Made by a program: the position numbers and the translations under genes
From: a virus
Reading direction: 5' to 3' (one strand)
DNA: 41,420 nucleotides
IMG/VR virus record: IMGVR_UViG_3300035564_000042
Location: 1 to 41,420 of that record
Shown: positions 30,893-39,607 of the stretch, piece by piece
Numbering within the stretch: the stretch's first letter is position 1
How the letters are laid out: every line of letters starts with the position of its first letter
Notes under the pieces: generated by a model
Told to the model about the DNA's origin: nothing
Database searches by the model: none
Seen by the model: only the letters and a program-made list of their open reading frames with translations

Positions 30893-31001
30893 CGAACCCT
30901 ATCCTGTCCGCTGCGATTGTGGTTACATCGGCATGTCCGACGACTGCCTTTATGGGCGGTGTCGGAATTGCGGGGAGAGGGTTAAGAGGGAGAAGGAGTG
31001 A
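30855..31001 (+). CDS. Small zinc-ribbon protein (GTG start)
   Basis: 48 aa if started at GTG 30855. CDCG at 19-22 and CRNCG near 35-39 form a zinc ribbon, and it ends in KREKE. It overlaps the previous gene by 38 bases, so start choice is uncertain; only the region after 30892 is unique. The knuckles support it being real. Confidence 0.45.
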   Translation: MDTEELTTITKSDEPYPVRCDCGYIGMSDDCLYGRCRNCGERVKREKE

Positions 31002-31004
31002 GAT

Positions 31005-31286
31005 ATGGGAGACACAGAAATGCCGAGCGTGTTTTCTGACATTGTTCGGAAAGCTCACCGTGAACATAAATGCTGCGAATGCCAACAAGCTATAAAGGTC
31101 GGTGAAAAATATCACCTTTTCAAGGGATGCTGGGAAGGGAAATGGAGCGAATTCAAAACCTGCATGGGCTGTGATGAGTTAAGGCGAGAAGTTGGGAAGT
31201 TATACCGTGAAGACGAATGGCCAGCCTTTGGAGAGTTGGGGGAGTATGCACGGGAGGCGGGGATGCAATTCCCGGTTTTGGCATGA
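31005..31286 (+). CDS. Zinc-binding phage protein
   Basis: 93 aa. HKCCECQQAIKVGEKYHLF is followed by CWEGKWSEFKTCMGCDEL. The spacing of CxxC and CxxC around a KVGEKY turn is a recurrent small phage zinc-domain protein. The helical end (AFGELGEYAREAGM) overlaps the helicase start. GAGAAGGAG lies upstream of its ATG. May serve as accessory to the helicase, judged only by coupling. Confidence 0.6.
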   Translation: MGDTEMPSVFSDIVRKAHREHKCCECQQAIKVGEKYHLFKGCWEGKWSEFKTCMGCDELRREVGKLYREDEWPAFGELGEYAREAGMQFPVLA

Positions 31287-32914
31287 AACGCCAACATCAA
31301 ATCCAATTTGACCGCACCATCGACGGGATCATCGGGGGCTCCGGGGTCCGTGACATCGTCTGTCACGTGACGCCCGGCGGCGGAAAGTCAACCTTGCCCA
31401 TTCAGGCCGGCCGCCTCATCAAACACGGACTCGCTGATCGTATATGCTGGATCTGTCCCCGGGCGAGCCTCCAGGATCAGGCCGAGCGGAATTTCATCGA
31501 TCCGAAGTTCCGGCAGATGTTCAATCATGGCCTTACCATACGATCAAGCACAAATCAGTCTGATCCTTGCCGTGGTACGCAGGGATTCGTCACTACTTAC
31601 CAAGCCGCGGCCGTTGACTATGACCATTCCATTTTGCAGGACTTCAGAAGGCACCGCTACATTCTCGTGGCGGACGAATTCCATCATCTCGCCGCCGACG
31701 GGGAATGGACCGAGCCGATCCGGGAGCTGTACGACCGGGCGGCATATCGTGTGTTAATGACGGGGACGCTGACAAGGGGGGATGAAAAGCGGATTGCGTT
31801 TATCCCCTACATAGAAGAAAGCCCCGGTAATTTTGTAACTTGTTGCCCTGAAATTGGTCAGGACATGATCACCTACACCCGCCGGGACGCCCTCGCCGAC
31901 CGCGCTATCATCCCTCTTGAATTCCACTTCGCCGATGGGGTGGCGGAATGGCAAAAAGAGAGCGGACAGGTGACAAAGGCCAAACTTTCGACCGGCAGGG
32001 GGGACGCTAATCAGGCGCTTTATACGGCTCTCAAAACTGAGTATGCCCAGGAACTTTTGACGGAAGGCGTCAACCACTGGCAACGGAAAGCGGAGCATTG
32101 CAATTTCAAACATAGGGGTGCCCTTTTGGTCGTCGCCGCGTCCATCGAATCGGCCAAGGAATACACCGCCCTCCTCAAGCAGCAGGGGCTACGCGCTGAG
32201 ATCGCCACCTCGGACGATACACCGGAGGCGGTCAAGCAGATAAAGGCCCTGAAGGGCGGGAAACTGAAAATCCTCGTCACGGTGGCGATGGCATATGAAG
32301 GTTTGGATGTGCCTTCCATCTCGCATATCATTTGTCTGACGAACGTTCGGTCAATGCCCTGGATAGAGCAGATGGTGGCCAGGGCAAACCGCATCGACCC
32401 ACTTGCCGGACCCTACGAGACGCAAAAGGGCTATATTTTCGCCCCGGCCGATCGGATGTTCGTCGAGCTGGCCCGGAAGATCGAAAATGATCAGTGTGAG
32501 GCGATAGCAAGACAGAAACAAGGGACACTTTTGGTGAAGGAGGGGGGTGAGGGGTCCGGCGGATCACGCCCCGGGATCACCCCCCTCTCATCAAAATTGA
32601 TCCAATCCGATACGATCTCCCTATTTGGTGAAACGATATCGTCCTTTCGTGAAACGATGGGGGATGTTTGCGAGAAAACCCAACGCGAAATCGAGACCGA
32701 GCTCCGGGAGGAGATCGACGACCACGTGCGGGCATGGTGCCGGGCCTTCGGCTACATTCCCGCCCTGCTTAACCGGCGGATCAAGGGGCAGTTTGAAAAG
32801 GCGCGGGAGAACATGACGGTAAAGGAGCTGGAGCGCGTCAAGGTGTGGCTGGCCGGGAATTATCAGGTTCCGGAGAGGCGGGCGGGGATGGGATTGGAGA
32901 GGGTGAGGGTATGA
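31283..32914 (+). CDS. Superfamily 2 DNA helicase
   Basis: 543 aa. Walker A is VTPGGGKST (29-37), Walker B/DEAH-like ADEFHH (Asp131, Glu132), motif III TGT (160-162), the second RecA domain has VTVAMAYEGLDVPS, and motif VI is QMVARANR (363-370, Arg finger 367 or 370). The C-terminal 110 aa contain a linker (GGEGSGGSRPG) and charged helices. ATG 31283 overlaps the previous stop. SF2 enzymes of this layout in phages restart or initiate replication or process recombination forks; with no polymerase or DnaB-like helicase visible, it probably prepares DNA for host replication proteins. Confidence 0.85.
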   Translation: MKRQHQIQFDRTIDGIIGGSGVRDIVCHVTPGGGKSTLPIQAGRLIKHGLADRICWICPRASLQDQAERNFIDPKFRQMFNHGLTIRSSTNQSDPCRGTQGFVTTYQAAAVDYDHSILQDFRRHRYILVADEFHHLAADGEWTEPIRELYDRAAYRVLMTGTLTRGDEKRIAFIPYIEESPGNFVTCCPEIGQDMITYTRRDALADRAIIPLEFHFADGVAEWQKESGQVTKAKLSTGRGDANQALYTALKTEYAQELLTEGVNHWQRKAEHCNFKHRGALLVVAASIESAKEYTALLKQQGLRAEIATSDDTPEAVKQIKALKGGKLKILVTVAMAYEGLDVPSISHIICLTNVRSMPWIEQMVARANRIDPLAGPYETQKGYIFAPADRMFVELARKIENDQCEAIARQKQGTLLVKEGGEGSGGSRPGITPLSSKLIQSDTISLFGETISSFRETMGDVCEKTQREIETELREEIDDHVRAWCRAFGYIPALLNRRIKGQFEKARENMTVKELERVKVWLAGNYQVPERRAGMGLERVRV

Positions 32915-33288
32915 CGTCGATGAAGTGGACGCCGGAGCAATACGCCGAATACATGGCAAGGAAGGGTCAGCCGGCCCCCTTGCCCGCAAAGCCATCAAAG
33001 TACCACGCCGTCATGGAGGAGTGCGACAACATCAAATTCCAGAGCAAGAAAGAGGCGAAATACTACAGGGAGCTGTTGTGCCGGGTCCATGCCGGAGAAG
33101 TGAAATATTTCCTCAGGCAGGTGCCGTTTGAGCTGATTGGCGGCATCAAATACCGAATCGACTTTATGGAAGTATGGAACGATGGTTCTATCCACTGGAT
33201 TGACGTCAAGGGATTCAAAACCCAAACATACAGGATGAAAAGACGGATGGTGGAAGCGAGCTATCCGATCAAAATAATCGAGGCATAA
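32911..33288 (+). CDS. DUF1064 family protein (endonuclease-like)
   Basis: 125 aa. Family marks: SKYHAV, IKFQSKKEAKYYRELLC, FLRQVPFELIGG, YRIDFMEVW and WIDVKGFKTQTYRMKRRM. The E/D...D...DVK arrangement (KKEAKYY, RIDF, DVKG) is that of a PD-(D/E)XK fold, so a Holliday-junction-like or DNA-end nuclease is likely. Such genes sit in phage replication regions, as here between the helicase and the replication protein. ATGA overlap with the helicase. Confidence 0.75.
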   Translation: MTSMKWTPEQYAEYMARKGQPAPLPAKPSKYHAVMEECDNIKFQSKKEAKYYRELLCRVHAGEVKYFLRQVPFELIGGIKYRIDFMEVWNDGSIHWIDVKGFKTQTYRMKRRMVEASYPIKIIEA

Positions 33289-33290
33289 AG

Positions 33291-34169
33291 ATGGCTGAAG
33301 GGCGAATGTTGAAAAAAGTTATCTGTGAATCTCCCCGTCTCGCGGCGCTCAAAAACGACACGCATCGCCTGATTTATACCTGGCTGATACCCCATTTAGA
33401 CGTTGAGGGCAGGCATTCTGCCGATCCGCGCGTCGTAAAATCACATGTCGCGCCACTACTCGACCATATTTCTCATAAAATTATCCGGAGTTCTCTCAAT
33501 GACATGGCTGTTCATAACTTAATCATTCTCTACTCGATAGATGGTCAAGATTTCCTTGAATTATGCAGGTTTAAGAAACATCAGGTATTGAGAGAGGGGA
33601 GGGAAAAGCCATCAGATATTCCCCCCTCTACTCCGTCGGCCCTCCGTCGGCCCTCCGTCGATACCGCCCGACAAGAGAAGTTAATAGAAGATAAGTTAAT
33701 AGAAGCTAAGGGGCACGACCTTAATCAGCCTGTTGATAACTCAGCCCCGCCGCCCCAAAAAGAGGCCCCTTTAGAAAAGCCAAAAAGCCAAAACACCCAT
33801 GGCGAAAGGTGGACGGAAAAGCAAGGCGCCGATCTGGACGAGCTGATGCAGGACATCAAATCCAGAAAAGGGCCTCGATATCATCAAAGCCTCTACATCA
33901 CCGTCCAGGCAAACTATAACCGATGCAATCCCGACGCAATGCTCCATTGTCTGCAAAATCTGATCAGGGATCTACTTGCCGATAAACCAATCCCCTACCC
34001 TGGGCCATGGTTGGACGCTGCACTAAATGGAAACGGAAAACAGGCTGGAGAGAATGGGAAGTTTGAAGCGGCTGAGGCGGAAAAGGAAAGTGAAGAGATG
34101 AAAGGCGCTCCCCTATCTGATGCGGTTAAGGGATTGACTGCCGGTATTGGATCGAGGGCATCACCATAG
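33291..34169 (+). CDS. Replication initiator / DnaD-like protein
   Basis: 292 aa. N-terminal winged-helix region (about 1-105): LAALKNDTHRLIYTWLIPHL, then ADPRVVKSHVAPLL and LELCRFKKHQVLREG, typical of phage replisome-organiser proteins. A Ser/Pro/Lys linker (105-180) leads to a helical part (about 180-245) with YHQSLYITVQANYNRCNPDA. Such proteins bind the origin and load the host helicase. A candidate origin could lie inside this gene, where short direct repeats occur (CTCCGTCGGCC twice near 33630-33660, AAGTTAATAGAAG twice near 33680-33706). Confidence 0.65.
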   Translation: MAEGRMLKKVICESPRLAALKNDTHRLIYTWLIPHLDVEGRHSADPRVVKSHVAPLLDHISHKIIRSSLNDMAVHNLIILYSIDGQDFLELCRFKKHQVLREGREKPSDIPPSTPSALRRPSVDTARQEKLIEDKLIEAKGHDLNQPVDNSAPPPQKEAPLEKPKSQNTHGERWTEKQGADLDELMQDIKSRKGPRYHQSLYITVQANYNRCNPDAMLHCLQNLIRDLLADKPIPYPGPWLDAALNGNGKQAGENGKFEAAEAEKESEEMKGAPLSDAVKGLTAGIGSRASP

Positions 34170-34179
34170 GAGTGTGGCC

Positions 34180-34401
34180 ATGGACGACACTGTGCGTGAG
34201 GACATTGGATATCGGGAGGGTGAGATGAAGGATCAGGTCTATCCACAACGGGTAAGATTTCAGGTTGAGAAGAAACGGATCCGGTACACACAAGGCGAAC
34301 TCAAGGGGCAGGAAAGGGAGTTGAACGTGGCGATTGCCGATGACCTGATTGAGAGAGGGTTTGCGGTGTCCGTGTCGAGGGAAGCGGGGGAGGAAGGGTG
34401 A
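34180..34401 (+). CDS. Small hypothetical protein
   Basis: 73 aa. Basic/acidic mix with YPQRVRFQVEKKRIRYTQGE and a helical end (AIADDLIERGFAVSVSREAG). ATG at 34180 chosen, as the frame further upstream overlaps the replication gene. Alpha/beta pattern may be a small DNA-binding fold; no family recognised. Confidence 0.5.
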   Translation: MDDTVREDIGYREGEMKDQVYPQRVRFQVEKKRIRYTQGELKGQERELNVAIADDLIERGFAVSVSREAGEEG

Positions 34402-34405
34402 CACC

Positions 34406-34528
34406 ATGCTCGTAATCATAATCATCATGATCATCGTCGTGGCGCTGGGTGTGTGGCTCCTGTGCAGGGCGACAAAGCAGCGGGAAGAGTACAATCGGGT
34501 TGTGATGCAGAACGTGAAGAGGAAGTAA
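34406..34528 (+). CDS. 40-aa single-TM protein
   Basis: MLVIIIIMIIVVALGVWLL forms one transmembrane helix, followed by a basic tail (ATKQREEYNRVVMQNVKRK). The TAATG overlap with the HNH gene supports translation. No function can be assigned. Confidence 0.5.
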   Translation: MLVIIIIMIIVVALGVWLLCRATKQREEYNRVVMQNVKRK

Positions 34529-34851
34529 TGCCAAAGATCAACACACTCAAGCCAAGGATCAGCACCATTGATACGCGGCAGGGATCGAGCGTCGCTGTTG
34601 AGCGCATCAGAGGTTACGAGCTGACAAAGATCAGGGAACGCATACTGCTACGTGATGGGTACGCATGCCAAGTATGTGGGCGTGTGTCTGTCCATAACCT
34701 TGTTGATCATATCGTACCGTTACATTTAGGTGGGCGTGAGAGTGACGAGAATCGGCAGACGTTGTGTGGGGTTTGCCATGATTTGAAATCGGCGAGAGAA
34801 GAGAAGGTGAGGGGGGCGGGTCAAATCTCTGGCGGGATTAAAGCCAAGTAA
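34528..34851 (+). CDS. HNH endonuclease
   Basis: 107 aa. Zinc knuckles CQVC and CGVC bracket the HNH core, LVDHIVPLHLGGRESDENRQ, with the catalytic His in VDHIVPL and the Asn in ENRQTLC. It lies directly upstream of the terminase genes; in HK97-type phages such HNH proteins work with the terminase in cos cleavage. That supports cos-type packaging and argues against the 123-bp terminal repeat being a packaged end. Confidence 0.85.
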   Translation: MPKINTLKPRISTIDTRQGSSVAVERIRGYELTKIRERILLRDGYACQVCGRVSVHNLVDHIVPLHLGGRESDENRQTLCGVCHDLKSAREEKVRGAGQISGGIKAK

Positions 34852-34885
34852 CCGCATGGTTTCTCATTCGCAGAATTAATTTGGC

Positions 34886-34938
34886 GTTTGAACATTTTAA
34901 GACGAAAGTTCAAACCGTAAAGTTCAAAAAAGTTCAAA
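34886..34938. repeat. GTTCAAA repeat cluster before terminase genes
   Basis: GTTTGAAC at 34886-34893 is the inverted copy of GTTCAAAC at 34908-34915. Further GTTCAAA copies occur at 34922 and 34932. All lie within a 100-base AT-rich gap between HNH and small terminase. This is a good candidate for the terminase recognition (cos/pac) site or an operator. Confidence 0.55.
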
Positions 34939-34951
34939 AGGGGTATTGAAG

Positions 34952-35329
34952 ATGAGAGGCGGATATCGACCGGGATCAGGGCCACAAAAGGGAACTAAGT
35001 ATGGGCCGAGGAAACCGAAAACGGACGGAGCGGGCAAGAAGAAGCGTGTAAAGAAGCCCGGCAAGCCTCCAGGCATCCCCGCGGACATCACACAGGCCGC
35101 CGCCGCCGAGAACATGACCCCTCTCGCCTACATGCTCAAGGTGATGAACGATGCCGAAGCCGCGAAGGAACGTCGCGACCGCATGGCAGTAGCCGCCGCT
35201 CCCTTTATCCATCCCCGCAAGGGCGAAGGCCAGGGCAAGAAGGATGAAAAGGCGGACCGGGCGAAAGCGGCCGGATCCGGGAAATTCGCGGCAAGTAAGC
35301 CGCCCCTAAAGCTGGTAAGTAAAAAATGA
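34952..35329 (+). CDS. terS: Terminase small subunit
   Basis: 125 aa. Gly/Lys-rich start (GYRPGSGPQKGTKYGPRKPK), Lys-rich linker, then MTPLAYMLKVMNDAEAAKER and AVAAAPFIHPRKG, a block typical of phage small terminases (MTPLEYML and AAPYVHPR). The Ala/Lys-rich end runs into the large-subunit gene (ATGA overlap). The protein binds the packaging site and hands DNA to the motor. ATG 34952 preferred to the TTG at 34946. Confidence 0.75.
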   Translation: MRGGYRPGSGPQKGTKYGPRKPKTDGAGKKKRVKKPGKPPGIPADITQAAAAENMTPLAYMLKVMNDAEAAKERRDRMAVAAAPFIHPRKGEGQGKKDEKADRAKAAGSGKFAASKPPLKLVSKK

Positions 35330-37017
35330 ATTGGCAAACCTCATGCAAAGATTGGGAGCGCCGCGTCCTCGCCGGTGAATCCCTGATCACCTTCCCGCCG
35401 CTGTTTCCTCAAGAGGCCGACAGTGCCCTCGCCGTATTCAAGGAGCTCCACCTTGTCGATGTCCTGGGCCGTCCGACTTTGGGTGAGGCGGGCCGTCAAT
35501 GGCTTTTCGATTTTGTTGGAACGATCTTTGGGGCGTATGATCCGGTTGAGGGACGGCGGCTTATTCAGGAATTCTTTCTATTGATCAGTAAAAAGAACTC
35601 AAAATCAACCGGCGCCGCGGCGATCATGCTGACCGCCTTGATTCGTAATTGGCGAGATTCCGCTGAATTCCTGATTCTTGCGCCTACTGTGGAGATCGCG
35701 CAGAATTCATTCTCTCCCGCCCGTGACATGGTGAAGGCCGACGAGGAGCTTTCCGATCTATTCCTGATTCAGGAGCATTACCGGCAGATCACGCACCGGG
35801 GGAACGGCGCCGTCCTGAAGGTCGTCGCTGCCGATAACGAGACGGTCGGCGGCAAGAAGGCGACGGGAATCCTGATTGATGAGGCGTGGATTTTCGGCAG
35901 TCGGGCGAACGCAGAAAACATGCTGCGGGAGGCCTGTGGTGGGCTCGCCTCAAGACCGGAGGGGTTTGTTATCTGGCTGTCAACGCAATCCGACGCGGCA
36001 CCTTCAGGAGTGTTCAAGCAAAAACTGGGCTATGCGCGGGGGGTACGGGACGGAAAGATTGACGACAACCGTTTCCTACCGGTCCTATATGAATTCCCTG
36101 ATTCCGTCTTGAAAGAGAAGCGGCACCTTGACCCGAAGATGTTTTACGTCACAAACCCAAACCTCGGTGCGTCGGTTGATGAAGAGTATATCAACCGGGA
36201 GTTCAGAAAGGCGGAAAACGACGGTCACGAGTCCATGCGTGGCTTCCTTGCCAAACATCTGAACGTCGAAATGGGTATGGCCCTCAAAACGCAACGGTGG
36301 GCCGGTGCAGACTTCTGGGAAGTGGCCGGCGGGACCGTGACCCTCGACCTGATTCTTGAACGATGCGAGGTAATTGAGATCGGTATCGACGGCGGCGGAC
36401 TCGACGACCTTCTCGGCCTGGCCATCCTCGGCCGGGAAATCGAAACCGGGAACTGGTTGCTCTGGACGCGGGCATGGTGCAACCCGATCGCTATTGAGCG
36501 CCGGAAGTCTGAGGCACCAAAATACCATGACTTTGAAAAGGACGGCGATTTGACCATCGTCTCGGAGATCGGGCAGGACCTCAAGCGGGCGGGAGAGATC
36601 GTCAGAAAGTGCGAGGCCACGGGTCTCCTTGATCGAATCGGCGTCGATCAGCACGGGCTCGGATCAATCGCCGACGAACTGGAGGCGGGCGACGAAAAAG
36701 GCGACGGAAAGATTGAACACGACCGGATCGTCGGTATTCCTCAAGGATGGCGGCTCAACGGGGCGATTAAGACGGCAGAGCGCAAGGTGGCGGAGAAAGC
36801 CCTGATTCACGGCGGGCAGCCACTTATGGCCTGGTGTGTCGGAAATGCCAGAGTCGAGCAGAAGGGGAACGCGATCAGCATCACGAAACAGGCGAGCGGA
36901 ACCGGGAAGATCGATCCGCTCATGGCGATGCTGAATGCGGTGGCGCTCATGGCGATGAATCCAGAGGCGCGGGTCGTCGGGAATGTGTATGATAAATATG
37001 AACTTGTGAGGGGATGA
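35326..37017 (+). CDS. terL: Terminase large subunit (Terminase_1, HK97-like)
   Basis: 563 aa. ATPase: Walker A variant KKNSKST (89-95), Walker B GILIDEAW (Asp185, Glu186), and the coupling segment WLSTQSD. Nuclease: acidic residues in EIGIDGGGLDD (about 347-357), GVDQHG and KIDPLMAMLNA near the C-terminus. The Walker A with KKNSKS is typical of the HK97/phiC31 Terminase_1 group. It drives DNA into the prohead and cuts concatemers. Confidence 0.95.
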   Translation: MNWQTSCKDWERRVLAGESLITFPPLFPQEADSALAVFKELHLVDVLGRPTLGEAGRQWLFDFVGTIFGAYDPVEGRRLIQEFFLLISKKNSKSTGAAAIMLTALIRNWRDSAEFLILAPTVEIAQNSFSPARDMVKADEELSDLFLIQEHYRQITHRGNGAVLKVVAADNETVGGKKATGILIDEAWIFGSRANAENMLREACGGLASRPEGFVIWLSTQSDAAPSGVFKQKLGYARGVRDGKIDDNRFLPVLYEFPDSVLKEKRHLDPKMFYVTNPNLGASVDEEYINREFRKAENDGHESMRGFLAKHLNVEMGMALKTQRWAGADFWEVAGGTVTLDLILERCEVIEIGIDGGGLDDLLGLAILGREIETGNWLLWTRAWCNPIAIERRKSEAPKYHDFEKDGDLTIVSEIGQDLKRAGEIVRKCEATGLLDRIGVDQHGLGSIADELEAGDEKGDGKIEHDRIVGIPQGWRLNGAIKTAERKVAEKALIHGGQPLMAWCVGNARVEQKGNAISITKQASGTGKIDPLMAMLNAVALMAMNPEARVVGNVYDKYELVRG

Positions 37018-37018
37018 C

Positions 37019-37195
37019 ATGACGGATATTCTGATTGGCTGGAAAGAGATTTCAACCTACCTTCGTGTCAGTGAAAGGACGGCCCAGCGATATCGTGAAG
37101 AAAGAGAACTCCCGATTGAGAAGGACCCCGCCGGACATCCTATTATCAAGAAATCCGCCGCCGAAGAGTGGCGTTTGAAAGAACAATCCATCTAA
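37019..37195 (+). CDS. Small HTH (excisionase/MerR-like) protein
   Basis: 58 aa. GWKEISTYLRVSERTAQRYR, then LPIEKDPAGHPIIKKSAAEE, is the HTH_17/AlpA-like pattern: two helices, wing, helix. It starts one base after the terminase stop. Short DNA-binding proteins of this kind act as regulators or excisionases; with no integrase seen, regulation, perhaps through the palindrome downstream, is more likely. Confidence 0.65.
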   Translation: MTDILIGWKEISTYLRVSERTAQRYREERELPIEKDPAGHPIIKKSAAEEWRLKEQSI

Positions 37196-37207
37196 ATGTC
37201 GCATATT

Positions 37208-37301
37208 GGCGCCTTTTGGCGCCTTTTGTCCGTTGTGAATCAAAAATAAATTTCTAATAATATAGCCGTATAGGTAAATTGTCAAACTTGATACTTTTGA
37301 C
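37208..37301. promoter_or_regulatory. Regulatory region: tandem repeat, promoter-like boxes, palindrome
   Basis: This 133-base gap holds GGCGCCTTTT twice in tandem (37208-37227), an AT-rich stretch with a possible promoter TTGTGA (37233) - 16 bases - TAATAA (37255), and the inverted repeat GTCAAA (37281-37286)/TTTGAC (37296-37301). It could drive and control the portal-protease-capsid genes. Confidence 0.45.
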
Positions 37302-37328
37302 GTTTAAGGGCTGTATTGTGATGAAATA

Positions 37329-37502
37329 GTGAAGAAACTCCTTGAGTTTATCAGCTGCGTAATAGGCCTCCGGGAAGTCCTCCTGATTTCCGGCTTCGTT
37401 GCGCTCGGTTACGGCCTCTATCTCTTCCGGCCATGGATATCGTTTGCCGCCTGCGGATCATTGCTGATCGTGGGCGGTCTTTTTTTTATGAAGGCTGAAT
37501 AA
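37329..37502 (+). CDS. Small two-TM protein upstream of portal
   Basis: 57 aa from a GTG start. Two hydrophobic segments (about 15-32 and 36-52) with FRPW between; basic start MKKLLEF. The stop overlaps the portal ATG (TAATG). A small membrane protein at this position is seen in other HK97-type packaging operons; its function is unknown. No clear ribosome site. Confidence 0.5.
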   Translation: MKKLLEFISCVIGLREVLLISGFVALGYGLYLFRPWISFAACGSLLIVGGLFFMKAE

Positions 37503-38779
37503 TGGGCTTTCTATCGAAACTTAGACCGATGGCCATGGACTCCGGCGACCTCGCCCGGATGATCGGCTCCGTCTATGGCGGCGGTTCTACATCCACGGGG
37601 ATCTCCGTAAACTCTGATTCGGCCATGCGGGCCATGGCCGTCCATACCTGTGTTGTTATCAAAGCCAATGCCCTTGCACAACTCCCCTGTCACCTCATGC
37701 AGATAAACGGAATAAATAAGGATGTTGCTTCCGAGCACTATTTATATCGGATTTTACGCGATCAACCTAACGAATGGATGACCGCCCCTGAGTTCTGGGG
37801 TATGGCATCGGCCTGTCTGGATCTTCGCGGGAATTTTTTCGCCCTCAAAAGCGGTCTTCCGGGGCGACCGATCCGGGAGCTCATCCCCCTTGCCATCGGA
37901 TCGGTTCAGGAAGTTATCCAGACCCCGAATTATGGACTTTTTTATAGAGTTCTACGTCCTACCTTTGACAACCGCGCCTCCGATCTTGCGAGTCAGGGAG
38001 TTGGTCAGTTGGCTGGTGGCACCCTTGATACCATTCCCGGCAACCGTATCATGCATATTCGTGGCCTCGTTCTCAACGGATTCATGGGCCTCAATCCCAT
38101 TGCTTACGCCCGCGAATCAATCGGCCTTGCCCTCGCCACCGAGAAACATGGTGCGAAGTTGTTCGGCCAGGGGACCATGATCGGTGGTGTTCTCACCATG
38201 CCTCCCGGTCAGTTTTTTAAGGATCGTACTAAAGCAAAAGAATTCCTGGATGACTTCAATGAAAATTATTCAACCGTCACGAATGCCCACAAGTCGGCCT
38301 TACTGGAAAACGGCGTGACCTGGACAAAGATGGGGATGACCTCCGTTGATTCGCAGTTCCTTGAGGCTCGCCATTTCCAAAAAAAAGAAATCGTTGACCT
38401 CTTCTTTGGCCTTCCGCTTTCCATGATGACAGAGGGCTCCCGCACGGCGACCTATGCTTCAGCACCGGCATTTTCTCAGGATTTCGTAAACTACGCACTC
38501 GTCCCCCGGCTCGTGAACATTGAAAAGGCCATTGCCCGCGATCTATTCACCGAAGAGGAAAAGAAGACATACTACGCGAAATTCGACGCCACTGAATTGC
38601 TACGCGGCGACATCAAAAGTCGGTTCGAGGCATACGCAATCGGCATTGAAGAAGAGGTTCTTAATCCAAACGAGTGCCGGGGTTGGGAAGACCTTAACCC
38701 GTATCCAGGAGGCGATATCTACAAGGCCAGAAAGACATCGAAAGCGCCGGACGGAACACTTGGGGCGCAAGGAGCATAG
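37502..38779 (+). CDS. Portal protein (HK97 family)
   Basis: 425 aa, normal for HK97-type portals. AMRAMAVHTCVVIKANALAQ then LPCHLMQ near 40-65 is the family opening (AVxAxVxxxAxxVAxLP). Later, PNEWMTAPEFWGMASACLDL, RIMHIRGLVLNGFMGLNPIA, and the end part FGLPLSMMTEGSRTATYASA with the C-terminal NPNECRGWEDLNPYPGGD are all typical. Forms the twelve-fold ring at one capsid vertex through which DNA enters and leaves. Confidence 0.95.
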   Translation: MGFLSKLRPMAMDSGDLARMIGSVYGGGSTSTGISVNSDSAMRAMAVHTCVVIKANALAQLPCHLMQINGINKDVASEHYLYRILRDQPNEWMTAPEFWGMASACLDLRGNFFALKSGLPGRPIRELIPLAIGSVQEVIQTPNYGLFYRVLRPTFDNRASDLASQGVGQLAGGTLDTIPGNRIMHIRGLVLNGFMGLNPIAYARESIGLALATEKHGAKLFGQGTMIGGVLTMPPGQFFKDRTKAKEFLDDFNENYSTVTNAHKSALLENGVTWTKMGMTSVDSQFLEARHFQKKEIVDLFFGLPLSMMTEGSRTATYASAPAFSQDFVNYALVPRLVNIEKAIARDLFTEEEKKTYYAKFDATELLRGDIKSRFEAYAIGIEEEVLNPNECRGWEDLNPYPGGDIYKARKTSKAPDGTLGAQGA

Positions 38780-38781
38780 CC

Positions 38782-39603
38782 ATGAAATTATCCTATCGCA
38801 ATCCGAAAAATGCCATCGCAGTCGCGGCCTATTGGGGGAAGTCTCTCGACAAGCCGGACTGGTACGAATTCAAAGCCCTCTCCGGCGACACGGCAGAGAT
38901 CTTCATCTTCGATGTGATCGGGTGGCCTTTTAACGATATCGGCGGCCTCATCCGCAGCATGGCGGCGGAGAAAGACAAGCCGATCCTGGCCCGGATCAAT
39001 TCGCCCGGCGGTGATGTCTTCGACGGCATGAGCCTTTACAACGCTTTTGCCAATCATCCGGGAGGCGTGACGGTCAGAATTGAAGGGCTCGCGGCCTCCA
39101 TCGCCTCCATTGTCTCCATGGGCGGGAAGAAAGTCGAGGCATATCAGAACACAATGCTGATGGTCCATAACGCATGGACCGTAATAGGCGGCGATCATAA
39201 CGCCATGCGGGAAATTGCCGACATCATCGAAAAAATCAGTGGGCAAATGCAGGATGTCTATACCGGGAAAACTAAGTCCGGCAAAAAAGAAATGAAGGCG
39301 ATGATGGATGAGGAAACCTGGCTTACGGCGAAGGAGGCCGAAGCAAAGGGCTTCATTGATACCGTCTTGACTTCTGGCAAGGGGGCAAAGGGTCAGTTCG
39401 ACCTCTCTGTCTACGCCAACGTCCCCGATGACCTTCTGGAAGATCGGGAATTGACCGAACGGGATGCAGAGAGAGCCCTGCGGGATGCCGGGTTTTCACG
39501 ACATAAAGCCAAGGCCCTGCTTGCGGGACGCTCTCAGGATACCGAAGGCGCGGAAGATTTAATCGCAGCATGTAAAAGAACTCTATCAATCATAGGAGGA
39601 TAG
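38782..39603 (+). CDS. Prohead protease (ClpP-like)
   Basis: 273 aa. ClpP/crotonase-type Ser protease: INSPGGDVFDG (72-82), catalytic Ser106 in GLAASIAS, His129 in LMVHNAW, and a likely Asp in the TWLTAKEAEAKGFIDTV region. The extra C-terminal part (about 205-273) is charged and helical. Standing between portal and capsid, it matures the prohead by removing the capsid's N-terminal delta domain and then itself. Two bases separate it from the portal gene. Confidence 0.92.
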   Translation: MKLSYRNPKNAIAVAAYWGKSLDKPDWYEFKALSGDTAEIFIFDVIGWPFNDIGGLIRSMAAEKDKPILARINSPGGDVFDGMSLYNAFANHPGGVTVRIEGLAASIASIVSMGGKKVEAYQNTMLMVHNAWTVIGGDHNAMREIADIIEKISGQMQDVYTGKTKSGKKEMKAMMDEETWLTAKEAEAKGFIDTVLTSGKGAKGQFDLSVYANVPDDLLEDRELTERDAERALRDAGFSRHKAKALLAGRSQDTEGAEDLIAACKRTLSIIGG

Positions 39604-39607
39604 CAAA

